Source of the DNA: Hyphomonas sp.
GTDB lineage: Bacteria; Pseudomonadota; Alphaproteobacteria; Caulobacterales; Hyphomonadaceae
Assembly: GCA_029287305.1 (NCBI GenBank)
Contig: JARFRJ010000350.1
Location: forward strand, 1 to 10,477
DNA length: 10,477 nt
Reading direction: 5' to 3'
Under the pieces are notes generated by a model. That model was given only the letters and a program-made list of their open reading frames with translations, had not been told where the DNA came from and searched no databases. A program made the translations under genes and the position numbers. Of this stretch, positions 1 through 10,477 are shown in pieces; the stretch's first letter is position 1; each line of letters begins with the position of its first letter.

Positions 1-2584
<2,584 letters not shown>

Positions 2585-2617
2585 CTTGACTATGATCGCG
2601 TAACCCATGACGGAGTG

Positions 2618-2645
2618 AGCTTGAAATCTTCTGCGATTTCAGGCT
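2618..2645 (+). other. Stem-loop in the rpoB-rpoC spacer
   Basis: AGCTTGAAATC (2618-2628) pairs with GATTTCAGGCT (2635-2645) over 11 positions, with one G-U pair and a 6-nt loop. The 3' side continues into TTCCCCCC, not a U-run, so this is not a typical intrinsic terminator. It lies 34 nt after the rpoB stop and 36 nt before the rpoC SD. An RNase processing site or an mRNA-stabilising structure is possible. Only the pairing is seen; the function is inferred. Confidence 0.6.
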
Positions 2646-2680
2646 TCCCCCCAGACACAGCTTATCCCTAACGCACCCAG

Positions 2681-2686
2681 AAGGAG
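2681..2686 (+). promoter_or_regulatory. Ribosome binding site of rpoC
   Basis: AAGGAG lies 8 nt before the ATG at 2695. It is a good SD at normal spacing and supports that start codon, as does the typical N-terminus of the encoded protein. Confidence 0.85.
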
Positions 2687-2694
2687 CGGGCCAT

Positions 2695-5600
2695 ATGCGC
2701 CAAGACGTAGCCAATATTTTTAATCCTAATGCCGCCCCCCCAAGTTTTGAGGCGATCAAAATCTCCATAGCGAGCCCGGAGAAAATCCGGTCTTGGTCAT
2801 CTGGAGAGATTAAAAAGCCTGAAACCATTAATTATCGGACTTTCAAGCCGGAAAAAGACGGCCTGTTCTGTGCGCGTATTTTTGGTCCGATCAAGGATTA
2901 TGAGTGCGTTTGCGGTAAATATAAGCGGATCAAATATCGTGGCATTACCTGTGAGAAGTGCGGCGTTGAAGTTACCCTTGCCCGGGTGCGGCGCGAGCGT
3001 ATGGGCCATATTGATCTGGCCTCGCCTGTGGCGCATATCTGGTTTCTAAAATCCCTGCCATCGCGTATTTCCGGTCTATTGGATATGGCGCTGAAGGATG
3101 TTGAGCGGGTTTTGTATTTCGAGAGTTATCTCGTGATTGAGCCGGGTCTGACGCAATTGGAGCCGAAACAGCTGCTCACCGAAGAAGAGCATATGGAGGC
3201 TCAGGACCTCTATGGCGAAGAGGCCTTCAATGCCATGATCGGTGCGGAGGCGATTGAGGAAGTTCTGAAAAATATTGATCTGGAAGCGACGGCAGAGGAA
3301 TTACGCATTGAAGTGCGTGAGGCCACCTCAGAGCTGAAGCTGAAAAAAGCGGCCAAAAGGCTGAAAATCATTGAGGCTTTCCTGGCCTCAAAAGCTAAGC
3401 CGGAATGGATGATTATGTCTATTATTCCGGTTATACCGCCGGATTTGCGCCCACTTGTTCCCCTGGATGGTGGCCGGTTTGCCACGTCTGATCTAAACGA
3501 TCTTTATCGCCGGGTGATCAATCGGAATAACCGATTGAAGCGGTTGATGGAATTACGCGCACCGGACATTATTATCCGGAATGAAAAGCGTATGTTGCAG
3601 GAATCTGTGGATGCGTTGTTTGACAATGGTCGTCGTGGCCGGGTGATTACAGGCAATAATAAGCGTCCGCTTAAATCCCTGTCTGACATGCTGAAAGGCA
3701 AGCAGGGACGGTTCCGTCAAAACCTGCTCGGCAAACGTGTCGATTATTCCGGTCGTTCTGTTATCGTCGTTGGGCCGAATATGAAACTGCATGAATGCGG
3801 CCTGCCTAAGAAGATGGCGCTGGAATTATTCAAGCCCTTCATCTATGCCCGTCTTGATGCCAAGGGCTTGGCCGGTACGGTTAAAGCGGCCAAGAAACTG
3901 GTTGAAAAAGAGCGCCCTGAAGTTTGGGATATTCTTGAAGAGGTGATCCGCGAGCATCCTATCTTGTTAAACCGGGCACCAACCTTGCACCGTTTGGGAA
4001 TTCAGGCCTTTGAGCCGAAATTGATCGAAGGCAAAGCGATCCAGCTTCATCCGCTCGTCTGCGCTGCCTTTAATGCCGATTTCGATGGTGACCAGATGGC
4101 CGTTCACGTGCCGCTAAGCCTGGAAGCCCAGTTGGAAGCGCGCGTTTTGATGATGTCGACCAATAATATTCTCTCTCCAGCCAATGGAAAGCCGATTATT
4201 GTGCCGTCACAGGATATCGTCCTTGGCCTTTATTATCTCTCATTGGAGAAGGATGGGGAGCGTGGGGAAGGTATGGTCATCTCTGATTCGGCAGAACTTG
4301 AGCATGCCTTGAATGCGCAAAGCCTGTCCTTGCATTCGAAAATCAAAGCCCGCTATGAAACTTTTGATGCCCAAGGCAAGCCGATTGTGCAGTTGATTGA
4401 CACGACGCCCGGGCGTTTGATGATTACGGATCTGTTGCCCCGCGATTCAAAGATACCGGCTGAGCTTGGCAATCAGTTGATGACCAAAAAGGCCATTGGC
4501 GACTTGATTGGCGAAGTTTATCGAAATTGCGGCCAAAAGGCGACGGTCATCTTCTGTGATCGCTTGATGGGCCTTGGTCTGCGCGAAGCCTGTAAGGCGG
4601 GTATTTCCTTTGGTAAGGATGATATGGTCATTCCGGCGGCAAAAAAACTCCTCGTCGATGCAACGCGCGATCAGGTTTCTGAATTTGAACGCCAATATGC
4701 CGATGGCTTGATTACGCGAAATGAGAAATACAATAAAGTCGTGGATGCTTGGTCAACCTGTACCGACAAAGTGGCTGATGCGATGATGGAAGCGGCTGGT
4801 GAAACCCACATTAATGAGGTGACGGGCCTGTCAGAAGAGACCAATTCGGTCTTTATGATGGCGCATTCCGGTGCGCGCGGATCGAAAAATCAGATGAAGC
4901 AATTGGCGGGAATGCGTGGCCTGATGGCCAAACCGTCCGGTGAAATCATCGAAACGCCCATTACGTCCAACTTTAAGGAAGGCCTATCTGTCCTTGAATA
5001 CTTCAACTCGACCCACGGGGCTCGTAAAGGTCTGGCCGATACAGCGCTCAAGACGGCCAATTCAGGTTATCTGACACGTCGCCTTGTCGATGTTGCGCAG
5101 GATTGCATCGTTAACGAAGAAGATTGCGGTACTGATAAGGGTATTACCCTCGGTCCGGTTATGGATGGCGCGGATATTATTGTGTCGCTGGCTGAGCGTG
5201 TGCTTGGACGCACCAATGCCGTGGATGTCAATATCCCCGGTAGTGATGAGATTATCATTCCAGCTGGAACCTATCTGGATGAAACGCAAACTGCGCTGAT
5301 TGAAACCCATTCTGTTGATCAGATCAAAGTTCGCTCTGCGCTGACTTGCGAAACCGTCAATGGGATTTGCGCAGCGTGTTATGGACGCGATCTGGCCCGG
5401 GGCACACCGGTTAATATGGGTGAGGCGGTTGGTGTGATTGCGGCGCAATCTATCGGCGAGCCAGGCACGCAATTGACTATGCGTACCTTCCATATTGGCG
5501 GGACAGCGCAGGTGGCTGACAAATCTGCGGTCGAGTGTAATTATGAGGGCGAGTTGCGCTATGAGGGCGAGGCTACAGTGGCGCGCAAAGATAAGACGCT

Positions 5601-6909
5601 CGTCGTTATTACGCGTCATATGAAGGTTGAGATCATTGATGTCGATGGCCGTGTGAGACAATCCTTCAAGCCGAATTATGGTGCCCGTCTTTTCTTCAAG
5701 CGTGGTACAAAAGTTAAGCCAGGGGATAAATTGGCCGATTGGGATCCGTTTGCGTCCCCGATCATTTCCGAAGTGTCCGGCTTTGCCAAATTGGTGGACG
5801 TTATTGATGGGGTCACCTCGCGGGAAGAAACCGATGAGGCAACCGGTATTGCGTCACGGGTTCTGATCGATTGGCGCACCGCGTCCAAAGGGGCAGATGT
5901 CAAGCCACGTGTTATCCTTGTTGATAAGGCGGGCGAGCCTGTGCTGCTTCCAAATGGCAGCGAGGCGCAATATTTGCTGTCTGTCGGAGCGATCCTGTCG
6001 ATTGCCGACGGGGATGAGATATTGCCGGGCGATACGCTAGCGCGGATTACCACGGGCGGGGCCAAAACTCGCGATATTACCGGTGGTCTGCCGCGTGTTG
6101 CGGAGCTGTTTGAAGCGCGTCGTCCGAAAGATCACGCGATTATTGCTGAAATTGATGGCCGCGTCTCTTATGGCCGCGATTATAAGAATAAGCGCCGTAT
6201 TTCGATCATTCCGGAAGAAGAGGGAGCCGAGCAAAGCGATTACCTTGTTCCCAAGACCAAGCATTTGGCAGTTCAGGATGGCGATTATATCAAAAAGGGT
6301 GAATACCTCATGGATGGCAATCCTGCTCCGCAGGATATATTGAGCATTCTGGGCGTCGAGCCTTTGGCCGATTATCTCATTGAGGAAATTCAGAAAGTCT
6401 ATCGTCTGCAAGGTGTGCCGATCAATGACAAGCATATTGAAGTGATTGTCCGGCAAATGCTGCAAAAGGTCGAGATTATCTCTAGCGGCGATACGACCTT
6501 ATTGAAGGGGGAGCATGTCGACGTCGTTGAATTTGATGTCGCCAATGCTGCGGCCCGCAAGAAAAAGAAAGAAGAGGCCACAGGTGTGCCGGTTCTGCTT
6601 GGAATTACCAAGGCCAGCTTGCAAACCCGCAGCTTTATCTCTGCCGCGTCCTTCCAAGAAACCACACGCGTTCTTACCGAGGCGTCCTTGCAGGGTAAGG
6701 TGGATACATTGGAGGGGCTGAAAGAGAATGTCATTGTCGGGCGTCTTATTCCAGCTGGCACAGGCGGATCTATGCGTCGCTATCGCAAGATTGCGGCGGA
6801 TCGGGATACGCGTCTGCGTAATGCTCGGGCCAAAGCGGCGGCGGCTGCCGAAGCGGCAGCTCTGGCAGCGCTACCCGCTCCGGATGGCGAAGGAGAAGCG
6901 GCTGAATAG
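2695..6909 (+). CDS. rpoC: RNA polymerase subunit beta' (1404 aa)
   Basis: This is the largest subunit of RNA polymerase and carries the catalytic magnesium site. The N-terminal zinc-binding motif has C71, C73, C86 and C89. The active-site loop NADFDGD is at 460-466, with aspartates 462, 464 and 466. The bridge-helix region is about 764-801 ([19 protein letters not shown]). The second zinc site is C811, C885, C892 and C895. The trigger loop starts at [19 protein letters not shown] (918-936), with M929, R930 and H933. A large insert within the trigger loop, at about 940-1125, corresponds to the proteobacterial SI3. The protein ends in an alanine-rich, then acidic tail (about 1378-1404), which tends to vary in this family. 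Length is normal for alphaproteobacteria. The ATG at 2695 has a good SD. The gene ends in TAG and is followed by hairpins that probably end most beta-operon transcripts. Confidence 0.99.
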   Translation: MRQDVANIFNPNAAPPSFEAIKISIASPEKIRSWSSGEIKKPETINYRTFKPEKDGLFCARIFGPIKDYECVCGKYKRIKYRGITCEKCGVEVTLARVRRERMGHIDLASPVAHIWFLKSLPSRISGLLDMALKDVERVLYFESYLVIEPGLTQLEPKQLLTEEEHMEAQDLYGEEAFNAMIGAEAIEEVLKNIDLEATAEELRIEVREATSELKLKKAAKRLKIIEAFLASKAKPEWMIMSIIPVIPPDLRPLVPLDGGRFATSDLNDLYRRVINRNNRLKRLMELRAPDIIIRNEKRMLQESVDALFDNGRRGRVITGNNKRPLKSLSDMLKGKQGRFRQNLLGKRVDYSGRSVIVVGPNMKLHECGLPKKMALELFKPFIYARLDAKGLAGTVKAAKKLVEKERPEVWDILEEVIREHPILLNRAPTLHRLGIQAFEPKLIEGKAIQLHPLVCAAFNADFDGDQMAVHVPLSLEAQLEARVLMMSTNNILSPANGKPIIVPSQDIVLGLYYLSLEKDGERGEGMVISDSAELEHALNAQSLSLHSKIKARYETFDAQGKPIVQLIDTTPGRLMITDLLPRDSKIPAELGNQLMTKKAIGDLIGEVYRNCGQKATVIFCDRLMGLGLREACKAGISFGKDDMVIPAAKKLLVDATRDQVSEFERQYADGLITRNEKYNKVVDAWSTCTDKVADAMMEAAGETHINEVTGLSEETNSVFMMAHSGARGSKNQMKQLAGMRGLMAKPSGEIIETPITSNFKEGLSVLEYFNSTHGARKGLADTALKTANSGYLTRRLVDVAQDCIVNEEDCGTDKGITLGPVMDGADIIVSLAERVLGRTNAVDVNIPGSDEIIIPAGTYLDETQTALIETHSVDQIKVRSALTCETVNGICAACYGRDLARGTPVNMGEAVGVIAAQSIGEPGTQLTMRTFHIGGTAQVADKSAVECNYEGELRYEGEATVARKDKTLVVITRHMKVEIIDVDGRVRQSFKPNYGARLFFKRGTKVKPGDKLADWDPFASPIISEVSGFAKLVDVIDGVTSREETDEATGIASRVLIDWRTASKGADVKPRVILVDKAGEPVLLPNGSEAQYLLSVGAILSIADGDEILPGDTLARITTGGAKTRDITGGLPRVAELFEARRPKDHAIIAEIDGRVSYGRDYKNKRRISIIPEEEGAEQSDYLVPKTKHLAVQDGDYIKKGEYLMDGNPAPQDILSILGVEPLADYLIEEIQKVYRLQGVPINDKHIEVIVRQMLQKVEIISSGDTTLLKGEHVDVVEFDVANAAARKKKKEEATGVPVLLGITKASLQTRSFISAASFQETTRVLTEASLQGKVDTLEGLKENVIVGRLIPAGTGGSMRRYRKIAADRDTRLRNARAKAAAAAEAAALAALPAPDGEGEAAE

Positions 6910-6923
6910 AGGGCGTGGACAAT

Positions 6924-6947
6924 AGGGGGAGGACTGTATTTCCCCCT
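6924..6947 (+). other. G-run/C-run hairpin just after rpoC
   Basis: AGGGGGA (6924-6930) pairs with TCCCCCT (6941-6947) over 7 bp. Two further G-U pairs are possible inward, leaving a 6-nt loop. Only three T residues end the structure before G6950, so on its own it is a weak intrinsic terminator. It could block 3' exonucleases from the rpoC message or assist the next hairpin. It lies 14 nt after the rpoC stop. Confidence 0.5.
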
Positions 6948-6975
6948 TTGCAGCCTAAGCGCCTAATCATGTGTC

Positions 6976-7027
6976 TTTATGAAAGAGCGCCTCAAGCAGA
7001 AGTCTCTTTCATAAATCGGCCTTTTTT
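6976..7027 (+). terminator. Probable intrinsic terminator after rpoC
   Basis: A perfect 12-bp inverted repeat, TTTATGAAAGAG (6976-6987) with CTCTTTCATAAA (7004-7015), encloses a 16-nt loop. The stem is followed after 6 nt (TCGGCC) by T6 at 7022-7027. The stem is A/T-rich and the T-run is displaced, so termination may be partial and allow some readthrough into the str genes. It is the best terminator candidate for the beta operon. Confidence 0.65.
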
Positions 7028-7060
7028 GTTAGATAAGGGCTGAATGGCACATGGAAAGAC

Positions 7061-7089
7061 TTGACGAAAAAGGGCTGGCGGATTAAGAC
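7061..7089 (+). promoter_or_regulatory. Candidate sigma-70 type promoter for the str operon
   Basis: The -35 element TTGACG (7061-7066), preceded by AC, matches the CTTGAC form common in alphaproteobacterial housekeeping promoters. The -10 is weak: TTAAGA at 7083 (16-nt spacing) or TAAGAC at 7084 (17-nt spacing). Transcription would start near 7095, giving a leader of roughly 155 nt before rpsL. It is the only convincing -35 in the region after the probable rpoC terminator. A 4-bp inverted repeat, GGCG/CGCC, flanks the -10 but is too short to call an operator. Confidence 0.5.
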
Positions 7090-7149
7090 GCCGAGCACAC
7101 TTGTATATTACATTCCGTATGTTCTATCCAAGACCAGATTAAGTTTTAT

Positions 7150-7190
7150 ATGACTGGGAAGTCAGCTATGCCTTCCCAGTTATTGTTTTT
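7150..7190 (+). terminator. Terminator-like hairpin in the probable rpsL leader
   Basis: ATGACTGGGAAG (7150-7161) pairs with CTTCCCAGTTAT (7172-7183): 12 bp including one G-U, with a 10-nt loop. T5 follows at 7186-7190, two bases after the stem. By form this is a better intrinsic terminator than the one after rpoC, yet it lies 61 nt before the rpsL start and downstream of the candidate promoter. It may act as an attenuator of the str operon or as a second barrier to readthrough from rpoC. The pairing is seen; the role is inferred. Confidence 0.6.
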
Positions 7191-7215
7191 GCCAATGAGT
7201 GTTTTTGCAAATCAG
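7184..7215 (+). repeat. 16-bp imperfect tandem repeat upstream of rpsL
   Basis: TGTTTTTGCCAATGAG (7184-7199) is followed directly by TGTTTTTGCAAATCAG (7200-7215), identical at 14 of 16 positions. The first copy supplies the T-run of the preceding hairpin. The second copy ends next to a small GGTCA/TGACC hairpin (7215-7229) just upstream of the rpsL SD. It could be a chance local duplication or a repeated protein or RNA contact site. Confidence 0.7.
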
Positions 7216-7251
7216 GTCATGTTTTGACCGTATGAAGAGAAAGAGGCTTTG

Positions 7252-7623
7252 ATGCCAACGATTAACCAACTTATACGCAAGCCGCGTCAACCAAAGCCAA
7301 GCCGCAACAAAGTCCCGGCTTTGAAGGCGTGTCCGCAACGTCGCGGTGTTTGTACCCGTGTTTATACAACCACGCCGAAAAAGCCGAACTCGGCTTTGCG
7401 TAAAGTGGCGAAAGTCCGGTTGACCTCTGGATATGAAGTGGTGAGCTATATTCCCGGTGAGGGACATAATCTTCAAGAGCACTCTGTGGTTTTGATCCGG
7501 GGAGGACGGGTTAAAGATTTACCCGGCGTTCGCTATCATATTCTGCGCGGCGTTCTCGATACGCAAGGGGTGAAGGATCGCAAACAGCGTCGTTCCCATT
7601 ATGGCGTGAAGCGCCCGAAATAG
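7252..7623 (+). CDS. rpsL: 30S ribosomal protein S12 (123 aa)
   Basis: S12 lies at the decoding centre of the 30S subunit and affects translational accuracy and the streptomycin response. The protein starts [11 protein letters not shown], the standard S12 N-terminus. The ATG at 7252 is therefore chosen over the in-frame TTG just before it at 7249. A modest SD, AAGAGG (7241-7246), precedes it by 5 nt. The conserved core [18 protein letters not shown] starts at residue 40, and [13 protein letters not shown] is at 84-96. Lysines 43 and 88 and P91, sites where streptomycin resistance changes commonly arise, are the usual wild-type residues. D89, the aspartate methylthiolated by RimO in some bacteria, is present. 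Length is normal for the class. It is the first gene of the str cluster and runs 13 nt from rpsG. The stop is TAG, with an in-frame TAA three codons later. Confidence 0.99.
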   Translation: MPTINQLIRKPRQPKPSRNKVPALKACPQRRGVCTRVYTTTPKKPNSALRKVAKVRLTSGYEVVSYIPGEGHNLQEHSVVLIRGGRVKDLPGVRYHILRGVLDTQGVKDRKQRRSHYGVKRPK

Positions 7624-7636
7624 AAGGTATAAATAT

Positions 7637-8107
7637 ATGTCACGTCGCCACAGTGCTGAAAAACGCCAAGTTCTTCCTGATCCAAAATATAAGAATATGA
7701 TCCTGAGTAAATTCATGAATCAAATCATGGTGGACGGGAAAAAATCAACCGCAGAGCGGATAGTTTATGGGGCGCTGGATTTGGTCGAAAGCCGTGCCAA
7801 GCGCGATCCTGTGGACATATTTCAGGATGCCTTGGAGGCGATCTCTCCAAGTGTTGAGGTACGCTCTCGCCGTGTTGGGGGGGCGACTTATCAGGTGCCT
7901 GTCGAAGTGCGTCCAGAGCGTCGTCAGGCGCTGGCCATTCGCTGGCTGGCCTCAGCGGCGCGCGCGCGCAATGAAAATACGATGCGTGAAAGACTGGCCG
8001 GTGAGCTTATGGATGCCAGCCAAGGCCGCGGCAATGCGGTCAAAAAGCGCGAAGATACGCATAAAATGGCTGAAGCCAACCGTGCTTTTTCCCATTATCG
8101 TTGGTAG
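7637..8107 (+). CDS. rpsG: 30S ribosomal protein S7 (156 aa)
   Basis: S7 is a primary 16S rRNA-binding protein that starts assembly of the 30S head and reaches the E-site tRNA. The sequence has the S7 signature near the N-terminus (DPKYKN, then [16 protein letters not shown] at 25-40). The beta-hairpin is about 73-91 ([19 protein letters not shown]), followed by the basic helical region [14 protein letters not shown]. The end, FSHYRW, is normal for alphaproteobacteria. The SD AGAAGG overlaps the rpsL stop codon and sits 9 nt before the ATG at 7637, so translation is probably coupled to rpsL. In E. coli S7 represses its own operon through the rpsL-rpsG spacer; here that spacer is only 13 nt. 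The stop is TAG. Confidence 0.99.
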   Translation: MSRRHSAEKRQVLPDPKYKNMILSKFMNQIMVDGKKSTAERIVYGALDLVESRAKRDPVDIFQDALEAISPSVEVRSRRVGGATYQVPVEVRPERRQALAIRWLASAARARNENTMRERLAGELMDASQGRGNAVKKREDTHKMAEANRAFSHYRW

Positions 8108-8138
8108 TTTAACCTCTTTGTTCACCAAACGCGTTAAA
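8108..8138 (+). other. Weak interrupted stem-loop in the rpsG-fusA spacer
   Basis: TTTAAC (8108-8113) can pair with GTTAAA (8133-8138). Inside, TTTG (8117-8120) can pair with CAAA (8126-8129), across a 3-by-3 internal loop. All arms are short and mostly A/T, and no T-run follows, so this is not a terminator. It may be chance. The fusA SD (AAAGG, 8152-8156) lies downstream and is free. Confidence 0.25.
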
Positions 8139-8166
8139 GCAATCTCTACATAAAGGTAGCATTTAA

Positions 8167-10284
8167 ATGGCCCGTGACTATCCCCTGGACCGTTATCGAA
8201 ATTTTGGCATTATGGCGCACATTGATGCCGGTAAAACGACCACAACAGAGCGGATCCTGTATTATACAGGTAAATCCCATAAGATCGGCGAAGTGCATGA
8301 TGGCGCGGCCACAATGGATTGGATGGAGCAGGAGCAGGAGCGGGGTATCACCATCACTTCTGCGGCGACCACGACCTTTTGGGAACGCACCGAGGATGGC
8401 AGTTCCGCCCAGAGCGATAAATTTCGCTTCAATATTATCGATACGCCCGGGCATGTGGACTTTACCATTGAAGTAGAGCGTTCTTTGGCGGTCTTGGATG
8501 GCGCGGTATGTGTTTTGGATGCCAATGCCGGGGTTGAGCCGCAGACAGAAACGGTTTGGCGTCAAGCCGATCGTTACAAGGTTCCACGCATTGTTTTTGT
8601 TAACAAAATGGATAAAATCGGCGCTGATTTCTTTAATTGTGTAGAGATGATCGCTGACCGTACAGGCGCTATTCCGGCACCTGTCCAGTGCCCGATTGGC
8701 TCTGAAACTGAGCTTGAAGGACATGTTGATCTGATCACTATGAAAGAATGGGTCTGGGCCGGGGAAGATCTCGGCGCGAGCTGGGAATTGCGCGATATTC
8801 GCCCCGAATTGCAGGATAAATGCGCCGAAATGCGCGCGACCCTGATCGAGATAGCTGTCGAGCAGGATGATGAGGCAATGGAGGCTTATCTGGAAGGCGA
8901 AGAGCCGGATGAGGCAACCTTGATCCGTCTTATTCGTCAGGGTACGCTGAGCATGTCTTTTGTGCCGGTTTTGTGCGGCTCTGCGTTTAAAAATAAGGGC
9001 GTTCAGCCCATGCTCAATGCGGTGATTGATTTCCTTCCTGGGCCTTTGGATGTCGAAGCCTATAAGGGTTTTATGCCGGGCGATGAGACCGAGACACGTA
9101 ATATTGAGCGCTCAGCCGATGATGAGCAGCCTTTCTCCGGTCTTGCTTTCAAGATCATGAATGATCCATTTGTCGGCTCATTGACCTTTGTCCGGATATA
9201 TTCCGGAGCCCTGTCAAAAGGTGGGGCCATAATCAACTCTACCAAGGGCAAAAAAGAGCGTGTGGGTCGGATGATGATGATGCACTCCAATGATCGCGAA
9301 GAGATTGATGAGGCGTTTGCAGGTGATATTATTGCGCTGGCGGGCCTGAAAGACACCACGACCGGCGATACATTATGTGATACGTCAAGCCCTGTTGTCT
9401 TGGAGACGATGACCTTTCCAGACCCTGTGATTGAGATTGCCGTTGAGCCAAAAACCAAAGCAGACCAGGAAAAAATGTCTGTTGGGTTGCAGCGTTTGGC
9501 AGCAGAAGACCCTTCCTTTCGGGTGGAGACGGATCATGAATCCGGTCAAACGATTATGAAAGGCATGGGCGAACTGCATCTGGATATTCTGGTTGACCGC
9601 CTGAAGCGCGAGTTTAAAGTTGAGGCTAATATTGGCCAGCCTATGGTGGCCTATCGCGAAGCTCTCGGGCGCGCGGCTGATATTGATTATACGCATAAAA
9701 AGCAATCAGGTGGATCCGGGCAATTTGCTCGCATCAAAGTGACATTTGAACCTTTGGAGCCTGGTTCAGGCTTCCAGTTTGAATCTAGCGTTGTTGGCGG
9801 TAATGTACCGAAAGAATACATTCCAGGTGTTGAAAAAGGCATTAACAGCGCCAAGGAAAACGGGCTTCTGGCGGGGTATCCGATGACAGATTTCAAAGCG
9901 ACATTAACCGATGGGGCGTATCATGATGTCGACTCCAGCGTTCTGGCCTTTGAAATTGCCGCGCGCGCGGCTTTCCGCGAGCTGAAAGGCTCCGGCGACC
10001 CTCGGCTGATGGAACCGATCATGAAGGTTGAAGTGATTACCCCTGAAGATTATATGGGGGATATCATTGGTGACCTTAACTCCCGTCGGGGACAAATTCA
10101 GGGCTCTGAACCGCGGGGTAATGCAACCGCTATCAATGCACATGTGCCACTTGTGAATATGTTTGGATATGTGTCCAATCTGCGGGGCATGTCGCAGGGC
10201 CGGGCGCAATTTACAATGCAATTTGATCACTATGCGGAAGTTCCAAAAACCGAAGCGCAAAAAATTATCAGCGAGTTGAGTTAG
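8167..10284 (+). CDS. fusA: Translation elongation factor G (705 aa)
   Basis: EF-G is the GTPase that moves tRNA and mRNA through the ribosome after peptide transfer and, with RRF, splits ribosomes for recycling. GTPase motifs are intact: AHIDAGKT at 17-24, switch I RGITITSA at 59-66, DTPGH at 92-96, NKMD at 146-149 and GSAFKNKG at 271-278. Domain II starts near 320. Domain III contains GMGELHLDI (466-474). Domain IV has its tip histidine at 586 in YHDVDSS, matching E. coli H583. Domain V covers about the last 90 residues. The segment between FW and NIID (73-88) is a polar, acidic loop. Length is close to E. coli EF-G, and this is the canonical form, not an EF-G2 or TetM-like paralogue. The ATG at 8167 has AAAGG 10 nt upstream. 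The stop is TAG. Confidence 0.99.
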   Translation: MARDYPLDRYRNFGIMAHIDAGKTTTTERILYYTGKSHKIGEVHDGAATMDWMEQEQERGITITSAATTTFWERTEDGSSAQSDKFRFNIIDTPGHVDFTIEVERSLAVLDGAVCVLDANAGVEPQTETVWRQADRYKVPRIVFVNKMDKIGADFFNCVEMIADRTGAIPAPVQCPIGSETELEGHVDLITMKEWVWAGEDLGASWELRDIRPELQDKCAEMRATLIEIAVEQDDEAMEAYLEGEEPDEATLIRLIRQGTLSMSFVPVLCGSAFKNKGVQPMLNAVIDFLPGPLDVEAYKGFMPGDETETRNIERSADDEQPFSGLAFKIMNDPFVGSLTFVRIYSGALSKGGAIINSTKGKKERVGRMMMMHSNDREEIDEAFAGDIIALAGLKDTTTGDTLCDTSSPVVLETMTFPDPVIEIAVEPKTKADQEKMSVGLQRLAAEDPSFRVETDHESGQTIMKGMGELHLDILVDRLKREFKVEANIGQPMVAYREALGRAADIDYTHKKQSGGSGQFARIKVTFEPLEPGSGFQFESSVVGGNVPKEYIPGVEKGINSAKENGLLAGYPMTDFKATLTDGAYHDVDSSVLAFEIAARAAFRELKGSGDPRLMEPIMKVEVITPEDYMGDIIGDLNSRRGQIQGSEPRGNATAINAHVPLVNMFGYVSNLRGMSQGRAQFTMQFDHYAEVPKTEAQKIISELS

Positions 10285-10304
10285 GCTCGCACGACACTAA
10301 CCCC

Positions 10305-10351
10305 GGTCTGAGCTTTAAGAACAGACCTATTCCTTAAACATCAGGAGGTCT
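10305..10351 (+). promoter_or_regulatory. tuf leader with competing hairpins over a perfect SD
   Basis: The SD AGGAGGT (10343-10349) is a full match to the anti-SD, 5 nt before the tuf ATG. AGGAGGTCT (10343-10351) can pair with AGACC (10323-10327) plus TCCT (10331-10334): 9 bp, a 3-nt bulge and an 8-nt loop, which would hide the whole SD. The same AGACC also belongs to a perfect 6-bp hairpin, GGTCTG (10305-10310) with CAGACC (10322-10327). The two folds exclude each other, as in a translational switch. The pairing is seen; regulation is inferred. Confidence 0.45.
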
Positions 10352-10353
10352 TT

Positions 10354-10477
10354 ATGGCGAAGGAAAAGTTTAAGCGTAACAAGCCGCATGTAAATATCGG
10401 CACGATTGGACATGTTGATCATGGCAAGACGACGCTAACGGCGGCGATTACGATGACACTGGCGAGTGTAACGGGCG
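10354..10477 (+). CDS. tuf: Translation elongation factor Tu, N-terminal part (cut by window end)
   Basis: EF-Tu delivers aminoacyl-tRNA to the ribosomal A site as a GTP complex. Only 41 codons and one base are in the window. They encode [20 protein letters not shown] and continue through the P-loop GHVDHGKT (residues 19-26) into the first helix ([10 protein letters not shown]). The ATG at 10354 is the usual start and has a perfect AGGAGG SD. Its place directly after fusA is that of the str-operon copy (often called tufA). Many proteobacteria carry a second tuf elsewhere, which this window cannot show. What follows helix 1 (ASVTG) is a variable stretch in the family. Confidence 0.97.
   Translation, partial: MAKEKFKRNKPHVNIGTIGHVDHGKTTLTAAITMTLASVTG

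Noticed and set aside
2592..2618. Two tiny frames in the rpoB-rpoC spacer (ATG ATC GCG TAA and ATG ACG GAG TGA)
   Set aside because: They are three codons each with no SD; chance explains them.
5062..5661. A 199-codon open frame on the minus strand inside rpoC
   Set aside because: It lies wholly antisense to a conserved core region, has no recognisable product, and reflects the codon bias of rpoC read backwards.
6829..6906. Alanine-rich end of rpoC as a repeat expansion or frameshift
   Set aside because: The frame is intact to the stop, and variable alanine-rich or acidic tails on beta' are to be expected in this group.
7077..7092. GGCG/CGCC inverted repeat around the candidate -10 as an operator
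   Set aside because: The arms are only 4 bp and there is no second site; not above chance.
7249..7251. TTG as the rpsL start
   Set aside because: The next codon is ATG, which gives the exact standard S12 N-terminus with adequate SD spacing.
8146..8724. A 192-codon open frame on the minus strand across the fusA start
   Set aside because: It is antisense to the conserved EF-G GTPase domain, with no recognisable protein and no supporting context.
9269..9282. ATGATGATGATG run in fusA as a microsatellite
   Set aside because: It encodes the MMMM stretch in domain II in frame. It is too short to be a phase-variable tract in an essential gene.

Overview
This window holds core transcription and translation genes, all on the + strand: the 3' part of rpoB, then complete rpoC, rpsL, rpsG and fusA, and the first 41 codons of tuf. 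It joins the end of the beta (rif) operon to the start of the str operon. The proteins look alphaproteobacterial. S12 is 123 residues and opens [21 protein letters not shown]7 is 156 residues, the beta subunit has [20 protein letters not shown] in its rifampicin region, and the two operons are directly adjacent. Base composition is moderate, with many TTG, GAT and GAA codons, so this is not one of the very GC-rich lineages. I cannot name a genus.

Layout: rpoB (1-2584, 5' end outside the window); a 110-nt spacer with a strong stem-loop and the rpoC Shine-Dalgarno (SD); rpoC (2695-6909); a 342-nt non-coding region; rpsL (7252-7623); a 13-nt spacer; rpsG (7637-8107); a 59-nt spacer; fusA (8167-10284); a 69-nt spacer with a possible SD-masking structure; tuf (10354 to the window end). 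The 342-nt region is the main regulatory stretch. In order it carries a G/C-run hairpin, a 12-bp hairpin followed by T6 (probable rpoC terminator), a candidate sigma-70 type promoter, a second 12-bp hairpin followed by T5 close to rpsL, and an imperfect 16-bp tandem repeat that includes that T-run.

beta and beta' form the catalytic core of RNA polymerase. S12 and S7 are 30S proteins at the decoding centre and the head. EF-G and EF-Tu drive translocation and aminoacyl-tRNA delivery. Co-expression keeps transcription and translation capacity in step. All catalytic and metal-binding motifs checked are intact, and no frameshift, insertion element, CRISPR array, tRNA or foreign-looking segment was seen.

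I found no undescribed multi-gene system here. The points worth a second look are small: all five stop codons are TAG, a terminator-like hairpin sits in the probable rpsL leader, the tuf leader can fold in two exclusive ways, and the rpsL-rpsG spacer is too short for an E. coli-type S7 operator.
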